From contig JANINW010000018.1 in NCBI GenBank assembly GCA_024508935.1, positions 80,566-144,565 on the forward strand: a DNA stretch of 64,000 nt, in the 5' to 3' direction. The notes under the pieces were generated by a model. It was not told where the DNA came from. It saw nothing but the letters and a program-made list of their open reading frames with translations, and did not search any database. This document shows positions 16,119 to 26,214 of the stretch, piece by piece; within the stretch, counting starts at the first letter, position 1, and the number at the start of each line of letters is the position of its first letter. The position numbers were made by a program, and so were the translations under genes. The stretch is from Flavipsychrobacter sp. Lineage in GTDB: Bacteria > Bacteroidota > Bacteroidia > Chitinophagales > Chitinophagaceae.

Positions 16119-19100
16119 ATGAACCGTTCCCTGTATATAACAATGCTATGTATTGCGACAGCTATATCTGCTTATGGCCAGCAAAACCTGGTACCTAATT
16201 GCAGTTTCGAGCAACGTACGCAGTGCCCCACGAATATCAGCAACGTCACTGCTGACTGTGCAAGCTGGTATGCGTTTACAAACGGCACGTCTGATTACTT
16301 CAATTCCTGCCATGTAGGTATACTCGCCGGCGTGCCTGTGAATTTTCTTGGTTACCAGCTGGCAGCACGCGGGCAGGCTTATGCAGGGGTAATTACTTAT
16401 AATGGCAATGTTGACTACAAGGAATACCTGGCCACACCTATCGATCGCCTGAGAATTGGCGCCAGCTATGAAGTTTCCATGTCGGTATCCAGGGCCGATA
16501 GTGTAAGCTATGCAGCGAACGATTTAGGAGTGCTGTTTATCGACCAGGGCTATGCCTTTAAGCCTGGCACGGGAAGACTAACCATGGTACCGCAAATCGA
16601 TTATACAAACTATGGCATTATCACCGACAATCTTAACTGGACAAGAATAGCCAAAAGCTTTGTAGCGGATTCTGCCTACCAGCGGATGGTGATAGGAGGG
16701 TTTAAGTCACAAACCACAATGCCCCTCACATATATCGGACCTGCAAATTTTGCCTATGCTTATTACTATATCGATTCAGTTGTAGTAAGGAAAACTTCAA
16801 ATATATTTTATGAGTACACGGACACACTTGTGTGTGTAGGCGATACGTTTAGTATACCCTGCTCCATTGATACTGGCTTTCATGCTGGTATCAATAATAT
16901 TTTTTATGCCCAACTTTCTGATATCAACGGCAATTTTACCAATGGCACTATAATAGGCTCTATATTTTCTCTAACAGGCGGCAATATACCTTGTTCTATA
17001 CCACTTGCCACACCTGCAGGTAAAGGCTACAGACTAAGAATTATTTCTACCAGCCCTGCAGACACCACCGTTGCCAGCATGAGCATTGGTATTGGCACGC
17101 CTGTATCGAAACCTGTGGCCAGTAATAATGGCCCTACCTGTATTAATGGGATGCTGAAGGTGCAGGCTGCTACTACTACCACAAGCCCGTTTCTGAAATG
17201 GAGTTGGACAGGTCCTAACAATTTCATTTCTACGCAGCAGAATTTCACGATATGGCCACCTACAGCTGCTCATAACGGAAACTTCATAGTGACAGCCAGT
17301 ATTTTTGGCTGTTCGGCAAAAGATACCACAAACGTAGTTGTCATTCCTTTAAACGGACCCGGCGCCAGCATTGCCACAAACAGCAATGCACCTGTTTGCC
17401 CCGGCGATACGCTAAAACTAACCTCAACAAATACTACTGCCAGTTCTGTATATTCATGGACCGGGCCAAATAGCTTTAACGCTTCTACACAAAACGCGTC
17501 AATACCTAATCCCGGGACTTCTGCAGCAGGGCTTTATACAGTTTACGCATCGCTAAATGGCTGCACTATCTGGGATACCATGACTATAGCCATGAAACCC
17601 GGCCCCCAGAATTTCACGGCCAGCGACAATAGCCCTCTTTGCGCCGGCAGCACTTATAATCTTAATTCAAGCAGTACATCTACAGGCATTGCATATAGCT
17701 GGTCAGGGCCGAACAGCTTTACGTCATCGACTGCTAATCCTTCGATCAGTAATGTTAACAGCACTCATGCAGGGGATTACATTATAACAGTCACACTTAA
17801 TTCCAGCAATTGCAAGGCAAAAGACACTCTTACACTCATAGTGAACCCGCTGCCGGTAAAACCTGTAATATCCAGCAATACAGCTGTTTGCAGCGGTGCA
17901 GACCTTAACCTTTCGGCCACAACTACTACAACCGGCGTGAATTATGTATGGTCTGGCCCCAACAGCTTTACAGCTACTACCCAAAACCCCTCGGTTACAA
18001 ATGCTTCAACAGCTGCATCCGGCGACTATATGGTAACCGCAATTGTAACAGCTACGGGATGCAGTGCCCAAGACACAGAAACAGTATTGATAAAACCAAC
18101 CCCTGTAGTAAATGCATCCGGCACCACCCCCGTTTGCGAAGGCAGCACCATATACTTATCTGCAACTGCAACACCAGCAGGTACATTCTCATGGACCGGC
18201 CCCAATAGCTTTACCGCTTCTGTACAAAATCCCTCAATCGGCAATGCCGACTTAAGCACAGATGGTGATTATATAGTCACTTCAACATTGAATGGCTGCA
18301 TTGGCCGCGACACAACAACAGTGCAGGTAAAGGTTAGGCCAGCTACACCTACTGCCGGCAGTAATGCGCCGGTATGTATCGGTGCGATGCTCTACCTTAC
18401 TGCAAATTCTGACCCCGGAGCTACATACAACTGGACAGGGCCTACCGGGTTTACTTCCTCGCTTCAAAATCCATCGCGAAATGTAACGGTAAGTAATGAT
18501 GCCGGTGTATATACCGTATTTGCAACATTGAATGGCTGCACTTCTTTGCCCGGGAATGTAAACGTATCATTAACGCCTACGCCTTTTGTGGTAATATATG
18601 CCATACCGGGCGATACTATCTGCCAGGGCAGCACCGTTTCCTATACTGCATTGCCTGCCAATATAAGTGCCAGCGCTACTTATAAGTGGACAAAAAACAG
18701 CAGTCCTTCTGTGCTCAGTACCACGAATACATTTGTGAGCACAGGCATCAACAATAATGATATAATACGTTGCGAACTGACAGAACCGGTGAAATGCGGC
18801 AGCATCTATATTGATACCAGCAATGAAATAAAAATGACAGTATTACCATGGCTGGCAGCATCGGTATCTATTACCTGCAGCCCAACTACTGCCCTGGCTC
18901 CATACGAAACAATAAACTTTACAGCACACCCCGTAAATGGGGGAAATAATCCAAAATACCAATGGCGGAAAAACCTGACCGACCAGATAGGCGCTAACAG
19001 CTATACATGGGGTACCATGCAAATTGATGATAAAGATAGCGTGAGTGTAACGATGATCAGTGATTATAAATGTCCGCAGCCTAAAACAGCAACCAGCAAT

Positions 19101-19394
19101 AAGATAAAAGTTACAGTGCTGACAGGGGTAGATGATGTGAAAGGGAAAAGCAATATCTCTCTTTATCCAAACCCCAACAATGGTTCATTTACCATTAAAG
19201 GAAATGTGAACAGCAATAAGGAGATGACCATACAAATAGTGAATGCATTGGGCCAACTGGTTTACGAAACTACCTGTCTACCTAATAACAAAGAACTGAA
19301 CACACAGATAAACGTGACACACCTTGCAAAAGGCGTATATTCACTTAGAATAAAAACCGGAACAATTAATACAATTAAATTCAGCATAGAATAA
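16119..19394 (+). CDS. T9SS-exported Ig-like repeat protein B
   Basis: 1091 residues with the same layout as its neighbours: signal peptide (ends AYGQ), NLVPNCSFEQ N-terminal domain to about 225, linker domain, six SWTGP-type modules of about 82 residues, two divergent Ig-like modules and a type A T9SS sorting domain ending TIKFSIE. The start is ATG 16119, 4 bp after the previous stop; a TTG 12 bp upstream in frame overlaps the previous gene and is not needed. Its modules differ at many synonymous sites from those of A and C, so it is the most diverged of the three at the DNA level. Co-transcribed with its neighbours. Ligand unknown. Confidence 0.88.
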   Translation: MNRSLYITMLCIATAISAYGQQNLVPNCSFEQRTQCPTNISNVTADCASWYAFTNGTSDYFNSCHVGILAGVPVNFLGYQLAARGQAYAGVITYNGNVDYKEYLATPIDRLRIGASYEVSMSVSRADSVSYAANDLGVLFIDQGYAFKPGTGRLTMVPQIDYTNYGIITDNLNWTRIAKSFVADSAYQRMVIGGFKSQTTMPLTYIGPANFAYAYYYIDSVVVRKTSNIFYEYTDTLVCVGDTFSIPCSIDTGFHAGINNIFYAQLSDINGNFTNGTIIGSIFSLTGGNIPCSIPLATPAGKGYRLRIISTSPADTTVASMSIGIGTPVSKPVASNNGPTCINGMLKVQAATTTTSPFLKWSWTGPNNFISTQQNFTIWPPTAAHNGNFIVTASIFGCSAKDTTNVVVIPLNGPGASIATNSNAPVCPGDTLKLTSTNTTASSVYSWTGPNSFNASTQNASIPNPGTSAAGLYTVYASLNGCTIWDTMTIAMKPGPQNFTASDNSPLCAGSTYNLNSSSTSTGIAYSWSGPNSFTSSTANPSISNVNSTHAGDYIITVTLNSSNCKAKDTLTLIVNPLPVKPVISSNTAVCSGADLNLSATTTTTGVNYVWSGPNSFTATTQNPSVTNASTAASGDYMVTAIVTATGCSAQDTETVLIKPTPVVNASGTTPVCEGSTIYLSATATPAGTFSWTGPNSFTASVQNPSIGNADLSTDGDYIVTSTLNGCIGRDTTTVQVKVRPATPTAGSNAPVCIGAMLYLTANSDPGATYNWTGPTGFTSSLQNPSRNVTVSNDAGVYTVFATLNGCTSLPGNVNVSLTPTPFVVIYAIPGDTICQGSTVSYTALPANISASATYKWTKNSSPSVLSTTNTFVSTGINNNDIIRCELTEPVKCGSIYIDTSNEIKMTVLPWLAASVSITCSPTTALAPYETINFTAHPVNGGNNPKYQWRKNLTDQIGANSYTWGTMQIDDKDSVSVTMISDYKCPQPKTATSNKIKVTVLTGVDDVKGKSNISLYPNPNNGSFTIKGNVNSNKEMTIQIVNALGQLVYETTCLPNNKELNTQINVTHLAKGVYSLRIKTGTINTIKFSIE
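17103..18585 (+). repeat. Six tandem Ig-like modules in protein B
   Basis: Six in-frame repeats averaging 247 bp, each with one N-terminal and one C-terminal cysteine and an (S/Y/N)W(T/S)GP core. Module order matches protein C one to one. Confidence 0.85.
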
Positions 19395-19398
19395 ACCG

Positions 19399-22300
19399 AT
19401 GAAATCAACTCTATTATTTGTCATTGCTGTATGTTTTGCAACGACCGCTGTGGCACAGAACATAGTACCTAACGGTAATTTTGAACAATATACCACCTGC
19501 CCTACCAGTGTGGCGCAGATAAATACGGCCTTAGTAGGGTGGACAAACTATTCTCCCAGTCCTGATTATTTTAATACTTGTAATACAGGGCCTACTGTTG
19601 GCGTTCCAACCAATGTATTCGGTTCACAGTCTGCAGCGAGTGGTAATGCATACATTGGGTTAGTAGACTATTATAATGGATCTGCCTACCGCGAACATAT
19701 ACAAAACTCCATTCCGCCATTACAGGTAGGTTCTACCTATGAAGTATCGATGTCCGTATCGCTGGCTGACAACTCTTTATATGGTTCTAACGGCTTAGGC
19801 GTATTTTTTTATATTAATGGCCCTACCACTGTACCATCTGCAGTTCCACCCGTTACACCCCAGGTATCTTATGGCAGTTACGGGCCTATAGTTGACAAAA
19901 CAAACTGGGTACGAGTCAGCGGTACTTTTGTTGCTGATTCTGCTTATACCCACATGGTTATAGGCGGATTTAAAGATAACAGCAGCATATCCTATACATC
20001 ATCAGGCAGCGGCAGCAGCAACTATGCTTATTACTATATAGATTCTGTCGTGATCCGTATAGCATCAAGAATACAATTCTCTTACCCCGATACATTACTC
20101 TGTGCAGGTGATACTTTCAGCCTGCCTTATACAGTCGATACCAGCTTCCATGGCGGTACCGGCAACCAGTTCCGGGTGCAGCTGTCCAATGCTTCCGGCA
20201 GCTTTGCTACGCCTACTGTTATAGGTTCTGTTACTTCGGGTGTGGGCGGTACTATATTCTGTACCATACCATCTGCCACTCCTGTTGGCAATGGCTACCG
20301 CATCCGCATCGTCTCTACCAACCCCGTGGATAGTTCCGGTAATAACGGCAAGAACATTGGCATAGGCACCCTTGTGGCCAAGCCTGTGGCAGGCAGCAAC
20401 AGCCCGGTGTGTACCGGCAGCGATATCAACCTCTTTGCTTCTACTACTACCGTAAACCCTGCCCTCAAATGGAGCTGGACAGGGCCTGCAGGCTTTAGTT
20501 CTTCTTCACAGAACCCTACCATTACTTCACCTACTGCTGCCAATGCAGGCAGCTATATCGTTACTGCCAGCATCTATGGCTGTAAGGCTAAGGATACTAC
20601 CAATGTTACCATCATCGCTTTGCCTGCCCCTACCGGTATCGTCGCCACCAGCAATAGCCCGGTATGTGTCAATGATACTTTAAAGCTGTTCTCTACCAAT
20701 TCTTCTGCAGGGACTGTCTATAGCTGGACAGGGCCCAACAGCTTCTCTGCTGCTACACAGAATACTTCCATTGTCCATCCCGTTGCTGCAGCAGCGGGTG
20801 ATTATATTGTCTCTGCCACACTCAATGGCTGTTCAGTAAAAGATACCGTTACAGTAGTGGTAAAACCTACTCCTGCCAATTTCTCTGCCTCTGATAACAG
20901 CCCCGTTTGTGCAGGCGGCTCTTACAGTATGAATGCTGCTTCTACTTCCACAGGGGTCACCTGGACCTGGACAGGGCCTTTCGGTTTTACCGATAATACC
21001 CCTAATCCTTCTATAACAGGTGTAACAGCTGTCAATGCTGGTAACTATATCATTACCGCCACTTTGAATGGCTGCTCCCTGAAGGATACGCTTACCCTGG
21101 TGGTAAACCCATTGCCTGTAAAACCGGTGGCTAACAGCAATACTCCGGTCTGCAGCGGCAATACCCTGAACCTCTCTGCTTCTACTTCAACAACTGGCGT
21201 AACTTATAGCTGGGCAGGGCCCGGTAGTTATACTTCCACCCTGCAAAACCCTTCACGCACCAATGTCACCACTGCTGCTGCGGGGGATTATATCGTTACC
21301 GCTACGATTACTGCTACCGGTTGTGCTGCTAAGGATACGGAAACAGTGGTGGTAAGGTCTACCCCTGTGGTGAATGCTACCAATAATACACCGGTATGTG
21401 AAGGTGCTACGGTGAACCTGTTCTCCTCTGCTACACCTATAGGTACATTTGCCTGGTCAGGACCAGGCAGTTTTGGTTCTACCTTGCAGAACCCAACCAT
21501 CACCAATGCCAGCCCTGCTGCTTCCGGTGATTATATCGTCTCTGTGACACTCAACGGATGTACCGGTAAGGATACTACTACCGTAACGGTAAAGCCTAAT
21601 CCTATCACCCCGGTTACCAATAGCAATACACCGGTTTGTGTGGGTGGTACCATTAACCTCTCTGCTGCTTCCAATGCAGGGGCTTCCTATAGCTGGACAG
21701 GGCCTAACAGCTTTGCTTCTGTACTGCAAAACCCTTCCCGCAGTAATGTGGTGATGGCGGATGCAGGGCTGTATTCGGTTATTGCAACCCTCAATGGTTG
21801 TGTATCGCCTGCAGGCAGTACTACCGTGGTGGTAAACCCGGCTCCTTTTGTTACCATCTATCCTACGCCTTCCGATTCTATCTGCCAGGGAAGCACCGTT
21901 ACTTTTATTGCACTGCCGGCTAATGCAGGTAGCAGCCCTTCCTACAAATGGACAAAGAACTCCAGCCCTACAGTGCTGGGCACAAGCAATACTTTAGTGA
22001 GCAGTGCTATCAACAATAACGATATCATACGCTGCGAGATGACCGAGAACACCAAATGCGGTACGGCTTTTAAAGATACCAGCAACGAGGTGAAGATGAC
22101 GGTGCTGCCATGGCTGGCACCTTCGGTGTCTATTACTTCCAACCCCACGACCCCGCTTTCGCCTAATGAGCTGATCACCTTCACGGCCATACCGGTAAAT
22201 GCTGGCAATAACCCTAAATACCAGTGGCAGCGCAACAGCAGCGATGTGGTAGGGGCTACCAGCTCTGTATGGGCTACCCAGCAGCTGTCTAATAACGACA

Positions 22301-22662
22301 GCATCAGCGTGATACTCACCAGCGACTACAGGTGCCCGCAGCCTAAAACTGCCGGCAGCAATAAAATAAAGGTGATTGTGCTAACAGGGGTGAATGAGGT
22401 GAAAGGTACTAACAACCTCTCTCTTTATCCAAATCCCAACAATGGCTCCTTCACTATTAAAGGCAATGTAAATAGCAATAAGGAGATGACCATACAAATA
22501 GTGAATGCCGTGGGACAGCTGGTGTATGAAACAAAGGCATTACCTAAGAATAAGGAATTGAATGAACAAGTGAATGTGCAGCATTTGGCTAGCGGTGTGT
22601 ACCTGCTGCGGGTTAAGGACAATGACGAAATGCAGGTCATAAAATTCAAAATAGAAAATTAA
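19399..22662 (+). CDS. T9SS-exported Ig-like repeat protein C
   Basis: 1087 residues, third paralogue. Signal peptide 1-20 (TTAVAQ), N-terminal domain to residue 222 (ends YYYIDSVVIR), linker domain to about 325, six Ig-like modules (about 326-815), two divergent modules and a type A T9SS sorting domain with the YPNPNNGSF start. ATG 19399 is 4 bp after the stop of gene B. Modules 5-6 share a 233-bp identical tract with gene A, and the C-terminal domains of all three are nearly the same at DNA level. A bidirectional terminator immediately follows, so the unit is a three-gene transcript. Surface adhesin or matrix protein is the likely role by analogy with other T9SS cargo. Confidence 0.88.
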   Translation: MKSTLLFVIAVCFATTAVAQNIVPNGNFEQYTTCPTSVAQINTALVGWTNYSPSPDYFNTCNTGPTVGVPTNVFGSQSAASGNAYIGLVDYYNGSAYREHIQNSIPPLQVGSTYEVSMSVSLADNSLYGSNGLGVFFYINGPTTVPSAVPPVTPQVSYGSYGPIVDKTNWVRVSGTFVADSAYTHMVIGGFKDNSSISYTSSGSGSSNYAYYYIDSVVIRIASRIQFSYPDTLLCAGDTFSLPYTVDTSFHGGTGNQFRVQLSNASGSFATPTVIGSVTSGVGGTIFCTIPSATPVGNGYRIRIVSTNPVDSSGNNGKNIGIGTLVAKPVAGSNSPVCTGSDINLFASTTTVNPALKWSWTGPAGFSSSSQNPTITSPTAANAGSYIVTASIYGCKAKDTTNVTIIALPAPTGIVATSNSPVCVNDTLKLFSTNSSAGTVYSWTGPNSFSAATQNTSIVHPVAAAAGDYIVSATLNGCSVKDTVTVVVKPTPANFSASDNSPVCAGGSYSMNAASTSTGVTWTWTGPFGFTDNTPNPSITGVTAVNAGNYIITATLNGCSLKDTLTLVVNPLPVKPVANSNTPVCSGNTLNLSASTSTTGVTYSWAGPGSYTSTLQNPSRTNVTTAAAGDYIVTATITATGCAAKDTETVVVRSTPVVNATNNTPVCEGATVNLFSSATPIGTFAWSGPGSFGSTLQNPTITNASPAASGDYIVSVTLNGCTGKDTTTVTVKPNPITPVTNSNTPVCVGGTINLSAASNAGASYSWTGPNSFASVLQNPSRSNVVMADAGLYSVIATLNGCVSPAGSTTVVVNPAPFVTIYPTPSDSICQGSTVTFIALPANAGSSPSYKWTKNSSPTVLGTSNTLVSSAINNNDIIRCEMTENTKCGTAFKDTSNEVKMTVLPWLAPSVSITSNPTTPLSPNELITFTAIPVNAGNNPKYQWQRNSSDVVGATSSVWATQQLSNNDSISVILTSDYRCPQPKTAGSNKIKVIVLTGVNEVKGTNNLSLYPNPNNGSFTIKGNVNSNKEMTIQIVNAVGQLVYETKALPKNKELNEQVNVQHLASGVYLLRVKDNDEMQVIKFKIEN
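20374..21844 (+). repeat. Six tandem Ig-like modules in protein C
   Basis: Six in-frame repeats averaging 245 bp with the same PVC / SW(T/A)GP / GC signature as in proteins A and B. Confidence 0.85.
21505..21737 (+). repeat. 233-bp tract identical to 14966-15198
   Basis: Partner of the identical tract in gene A; it covers the end of module 5 and the first half of module 6 of protein C. Confidence 0.93.
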
Positions 22663-22666
22663 AAAA

Positions 22667-22682
22667 GGAGCCTCAGGGCTCC
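22667..22682. terminator. Bidirectional terminator between the T9SS operon and the small membrane gene
   Basis: GGAGCC (22667-22672) pairs with GGCTCC (22677-22682) over a 4-nt loop. An A run precedes and a T run follows, so it can act on both strands. It begins 4 bp after the stop of gene C. Confidence 0.85.
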
Positions 22683-22686
22683 TTTT

Positions 22687-22989
22687 TTAATACGTTGAAT
22701 ATATAATAATGATCCCCACAACAGGCATGACCAGCATACCACCAAAGAATAATATATCGGCCATGCGTTCAAGCCTGTGATTATTTTCTTTACGCAAAGC
22801 AGCATAAGAGAGCAAAGCAGCAGCAATAAATACAAATGTATCTATCGCCAGTATTTCGTCCGCATAGGTCTGCATACTGGTTTTCATAACGCGGAACAGC
22901 GTAATAACTGTGATACATACACCCACCATAGTTGTAGAACCTGTAAAAATATGGTGTGCAATTTCCCGGTTCCTGTCATTGGGTTTCAT
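22687..22989 (-). CDS. Small membrane protein, unknown function
   Basis: 100 residues with about three hydrophobic helices: near 18-35 (STTMVGVCITVITLF), 45-62 (LAIDTFVFIAAALLSY) and 78-98 (ILFFGGMLVMPVVGIIII). Between them are charged loops such as RKENNHRLERMAD. I do not recognise a family. ATG 22989 gives MKPNDRNREIAHH, a hydrophilic N-terminus. It converges on the T9SS operon and shares its terminator. Composition resembles the neighbouring genes, so it is likely a real gene. Confidence 0.75.
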   Translation of the reverse strand: MKPNDRNREIAHHIFTGSTTMVGVCITVITLFRVMKTSMQTYADEILAIDTFVFIAAALLSYAALRKENNHRLERMADILFFGGMLVMPVVGIIIIYSTY

Positions 22990-23031
22990 ACCAGTATCTT
23001 TTTATTCAGCTAATTTATAGAAGTATTAAAA

Positions 23032-23059
23032 AAAGCGGGCAGTAAAAACCACCCGCTTT
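23032..23059 (-). terminator. Terminator after clpC
   Basis: Perfect 8-bp stem (23032-23039 with 23052-23059, core AAAGCGGG/CCCGCTTT) and a T run on the minus strand, 22 bases after the clpC stop. Confidence 0.85.
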
Positions 23060-23081
23060 CGCTATTTAACTAACTATAAAC

Positions 23082-25625
23082 TTATTCTGCCTGTGCAGAT
23101 TCTTCTTTCTTAGCCGGAGCAGAAGAAATGGAGAATATGATCTTATTTTCAGTTTCGCTGTAATCAGCCGTAACATTATCCCCTTCTTTTATCCGGTGAT
23201 TCAGTATCTCTTCAGCCAGCGGATCTTCCAGGTATTTCTGGATGGCCCTATGCAGCGGCCTTGCACCAAATTGCTGGTCATATCCTTTTTCAGCTATAAA
23301 TTTCTTAGCAGCTGCTGTCAGTTCTAACTGGAAGCCTAGCGTATTGAGACGCTTCAGTACATCTCTCATTATGATGTCGATGATCTGGCCAATGTGTTCT
23401 TCATTCAGAGAATTGAAGATGATCACATCATCAATACGGTTCAGGAATTCAGGAGCAAAGGTGCGTTTCAATGCTTTCTCAATCACACCACGGCTGCTTT
23501 CTTCGTTGCTTTCTACTTTAGCAGAGGTTGCAAAACCTACACCCGTACCAAAATCCTTCAACTGGCGTACACCAATGTTAGAGGTCATGATGATCAGTGT
23601 ATTTTTGAAGTCTACCTTACGTCCCAATCCGTCGGTAAGCTGGCCATCGTCCAGTACCTGCAACAATATGTTGAAGATATCCGGGTGTGCTTTTTCTATT
23701 TCATCCAGCAGGATAACAGAATACGGTTTGCGGCGTACTTTTTCAGTAAGCTGGCCACCTTCTTCATAACCTACATAGCCCGGAGGCGCACCTATCAGCC
23801 TGCTAAGTGAGAATTTTTCCATGTACTCACTCATATCTACACGTATCAATGCATCATCGCTGTCAAACATATAGCGGGCAAGTGCACGGGCCAATTCTGT
23901 TTTACCAACACCTGTAGGTCCTAAAAATATGAAAGACCCAATTGGTTTGCGCGGATCTTTAAGTCCTACACGGTTACGCTGAATAGCTTTTACCACTTTG
24001 GCAATCGCTTCATCCTGTCCTACTACAGCACCTTTCAGGTCTTCACCCATACGGCGCAGTTTAGCACTTTCAGCTTCTACCATACGCATAACAGGTATAC
24101 CTGTCATCATGCTGATCACTTCTGCAATATGCTCTTCGTGAATAGGGAAGCGTTTGTGTTTCGCTTCTTCTTCCCAGTCTGCTTTTGCTTTATCCAGTTC
24201 TTCACCCAGGCGCTTTTCTTTATCACGCAATGCTGCAGCTTCTTCAAAACGCTGACTCTTTACCACCTTATTTTTTTCCTGCTTAATATCTTCGATCTTC
24301 TTTTCAAGATCAAGGATATTTTGAGGTACATTGATGTTCTTCAGGTGTACACGTGCACCTACTTCGTCCATCACATCTATTGCCTTATCCGGTAACAGGC
24401 GGTCGGTCATATACCTGTCGCTCAGCTTTACACAAGCTTCGATCGCTTCCTGGTCGTAAGTAACATTATGGAAGTCTTCGTATTTAGAACGGATATTATT
24501 GAGGATGGTAATAGTTTCATCAACGCTTGGCGGATCCACCATTACTTTTTGGAAACGACGGTCCAAAGCACCGTCTTTCTCAATATACATACGGTATTCA
24601 TCCAGCGTAGACGCACCAATACATTGGAGGTCGCCCCTTGCGAGTGCAGGCTTGAATATATTGGATGCATCGAGTGAACCGGAAGCACCACCTGCGCCTA
24701 CTATAGTATGTATCTCGTCTATAAACAGTATTACATCGCGGTTCTTCTCCAGCTCATTCATGATAGCTTTCATGCGCTCTTCGAACTGGCCACGGTATTT
24801 GGTACCTGCTACCAGAGCCGCAAGATCAAGGCTTATTACACGCTTGTCGAACAATACGCGTGATACCTTACGCTGAACAATACGCAGCGCCAGGCCTTCT
24901 ACGATAGCTGTTTTACCAACGCCTGGTTCACCTATCAATATCGGGTTGTTCTTTTTACGGCGAGACAGAATCTGCGAAACGCGCTCTATCTCTTCTTCAC
25001 GACCTACAATCGGGTCGAGGTTGCCCATTTCGGCCAGCTTGGTAATATCGCGGCCGAAGTTGTCCAGCACAGGGGTTTTAGATTTTGCATTACCCTGCTG
25101 GCGACGTTGCTGCTGAAACTGGCGACGTTCATCATCATCTTCAAATTCTTCTGAACCAGGGTCATTATAATCAGCGCGTGGGGCATCTCCCTGCAAAATG
25201 GCTAATTCACTTTTAAAACGTTCATAATCCACATCGTACTGGTGCAGTATTTGTGTGGCTACATTTTCCTTGTTTTTAAGGATGGAGAGCATCAGGTGTT
25301 CTGTTTCTACGGTAGCGCTTTTCAAAGCTTTCGCTTCCAGCACCGTAATACGTATTACCTTTTCTGCCTGTTTGGTTAGGGGCAAACTATTGATGTTTGC
25401 CATAGGCTTGTTGTTCTTGTCCTTGATAGCTGTTTCCAGTTCTTTTCTAAGGTCGAACAGATCAACCTGCATGGTTTGCAAAACGCGTACCGCCAAGCCA
25501 TCACCTTCGCGTATCAGGCCCAGCAACAGGTGCTCGGTTCCTATGAAATCATTACCCAGGCGCAACGCTTCTTCGCGGCTATAGGATATGATCTCTTTTA
25601 CTTTTGGTGAGAAATTAGAATCCAT
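23082..25625 (-). CDS. clpC: ClpC-type AAA+ unfoldase
   Basis: 847-residue Hsp100 unfoldase that feeds substrates to ClpP. In order: two Clp-N repeats (first 150 residues), AAA1 with Walker [10 protein letters not shown] and Walker B ILFIDEIH, a UVR-like coiled segment ([16 protein letters not shown]), AAA2 with GPTGVGKTE and [11 protein letters not shown], and a C-terminal D2-small domain with FLNRIDD. The UVR segment and Clp-N repeats mark ClpC rather than ClpA or ClpB. The frame begins at 25673, but ATG 25625 ([12 protein letters not shown]) is the conserved family start. Monocistronic; clpP is not in the window. Confidence 0.95.
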   Translation of the reverse strand: MDSNFSPKVKEIISYSREEALRLGNDFIGTEHLLLGLIREGDGLAVRVLQTMQVDLFDLRKELETAIKDKNNKPMANINSLPLTKQAEKVIRITVLEAKALKSATVETEHLMLSILKNKENVATQILHQYDVDYERFKSELAILQGDAPRADYNDPGSEEFEDDDERRQFQQQRRQQGNAKSKTPVLDNFGRDITKLAEMGNLDPIVGREEEIERVSQILSRRKKNNPILIGEPGVGKTAIVEGLALRIVQRKVSRVLFDKRVISLDLAALVAGTKYRGQFEERMKAIMNELEKNRDVILFIDEIHTIVGAGGASGSLDASNIFKPALARGDLQCIGASTLDEYRMYIEKDGALDRRFQKVMVDPPSVDETITILNNIRSKYEDFHNVTYDQEAIEACVKLSDRYMTDRLLPDKAIDVMDEVGARVHLKNINVPQNILDLEKKIEDIKQEKNKVVKSQRFEEAAALRDKEKRLGEELDKAKADWEEEAKHKRFPIHEEHIAEVISMMTGIPVMRMVEAESAKLRRMGEDLKGAVVGQDEAIAKVVKAIQRNRVGLKDPRKPIGSFIFLGPTGVGKTELARALARYMFDSDDALIRVDMSEYMEKFSLSRLIGAPPGYVGYEEGGQLTEKVRRKPYSVILLDEIEKAHPDIFNILLQVLDDGQLTDGLGRKVDFKNTLIIMTSNIGVRQLKDFGTGVGFATSAKVESNEESSRGVIEKALKRTFAPEFLNRIDDVIIFNSLNEEHIGQIIDIIMRDVLKRLNTLGFQLELTAAAKKFIAEKGYDQQFGARPLHRAIQKYLEDPLAEEILNHRIKEGDNVTADYSETENKIIFSISSAPAKKEESAQAE

Positions 25626-25827
25626 TGAATAATTCCTTGATTTTACAGTAAAGTTAAAGATATTGGCAGTCACTAATTATTAGGTTTTGCTATAGAAGTA
25701 TCAAAAATCCTGCCTTCATCTAAATTAATTCCTTGTACTAAATATACGAAAGAAATAATAGAGCGGATATGCTAAATTTATTTGCACTTTTACAGCGTAG
25801 TCTACTTATTCAAAAACTACCGTGTAT

Positions 25828-26202
25828 ATGGAATTCAAAATTGATACCAAACCTTCCTATACCCAAATTACGCCGGTTGCCAACCATTTAGATGCTAATT
25901 TGACAGCAGCTTTACGCCAAAAATGTGAAGAACTTACAGAAAACGGCAGTTCCAACATTATTATTGACATTCACAATTGCCTGAATGCAGACAAAGCTGC
26001 ATTTGACGGTTTAATAATGCTGCATCAATACTTCTATGAAAATAACAGGTCGCTTGTGTTTACGAATGTGCAGGATGAAGTAATGACCTTGCTAAAAAAT
26101 AATGAACTGGACCTGACCATAAATATAGCTCCTACAATGGCCGAAGCAGTGGATATAATAAGTATGGAGATCTTGGAACGGGATTTATTTAATGAAGAGT
26201 AG
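25828..26202 (+). CDS. STAS-domain protein (anti-sigma antagonist-like)
   Basis: 124 residues forming one STAS fold: MEFKIDTKPSYTQITPV, then DANLTAALRQKCEELTENGSSNIIIDIHNC, then the helix following LNADKAAFDGLIMLHQYFYENN. Canonical SpoIIAA-type proteins have a phosphorylatable Ser/Thr at the start of this helix (D-S-S/T-G); here the position reads A-D-K-A-A-F-D-G, so phospho-switching is unlikely. ATG 25828 is used; a GTG two codons upstream is possible. The RNase Z gene begins 12 bp after its stop, so they are co-transcribed. Confidence 0.8.
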   Translation: MEFKIDTKPSYTQITPVANHLDANLTAALRQKCEELTENGSSNIIIDIHNCLNADKAAFDGLIMLHQYFYENNRSLVFTNVQDEVMTLLKNNELDLTINIAPTMAEAVDIISMEILERDLFNEE

Positions 26203-26214
26203 ATACCTGAAGAA

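Noticed and set aside
18361-18467. Opposite-strand open frames inside the three T9SS repeat genes that resemble each other.
   Set aside because: They are shadows of the repeated coding sequence; the mirrored similarity simply reflects the repeat modules.
14333-21844. Possible CRISPR-like regular repeats in 14-22 kb.
   Set aside because: Units are about 245 bp, diverged, contiguous and in frame, so they are protein modules, not direct repeats with spacers.
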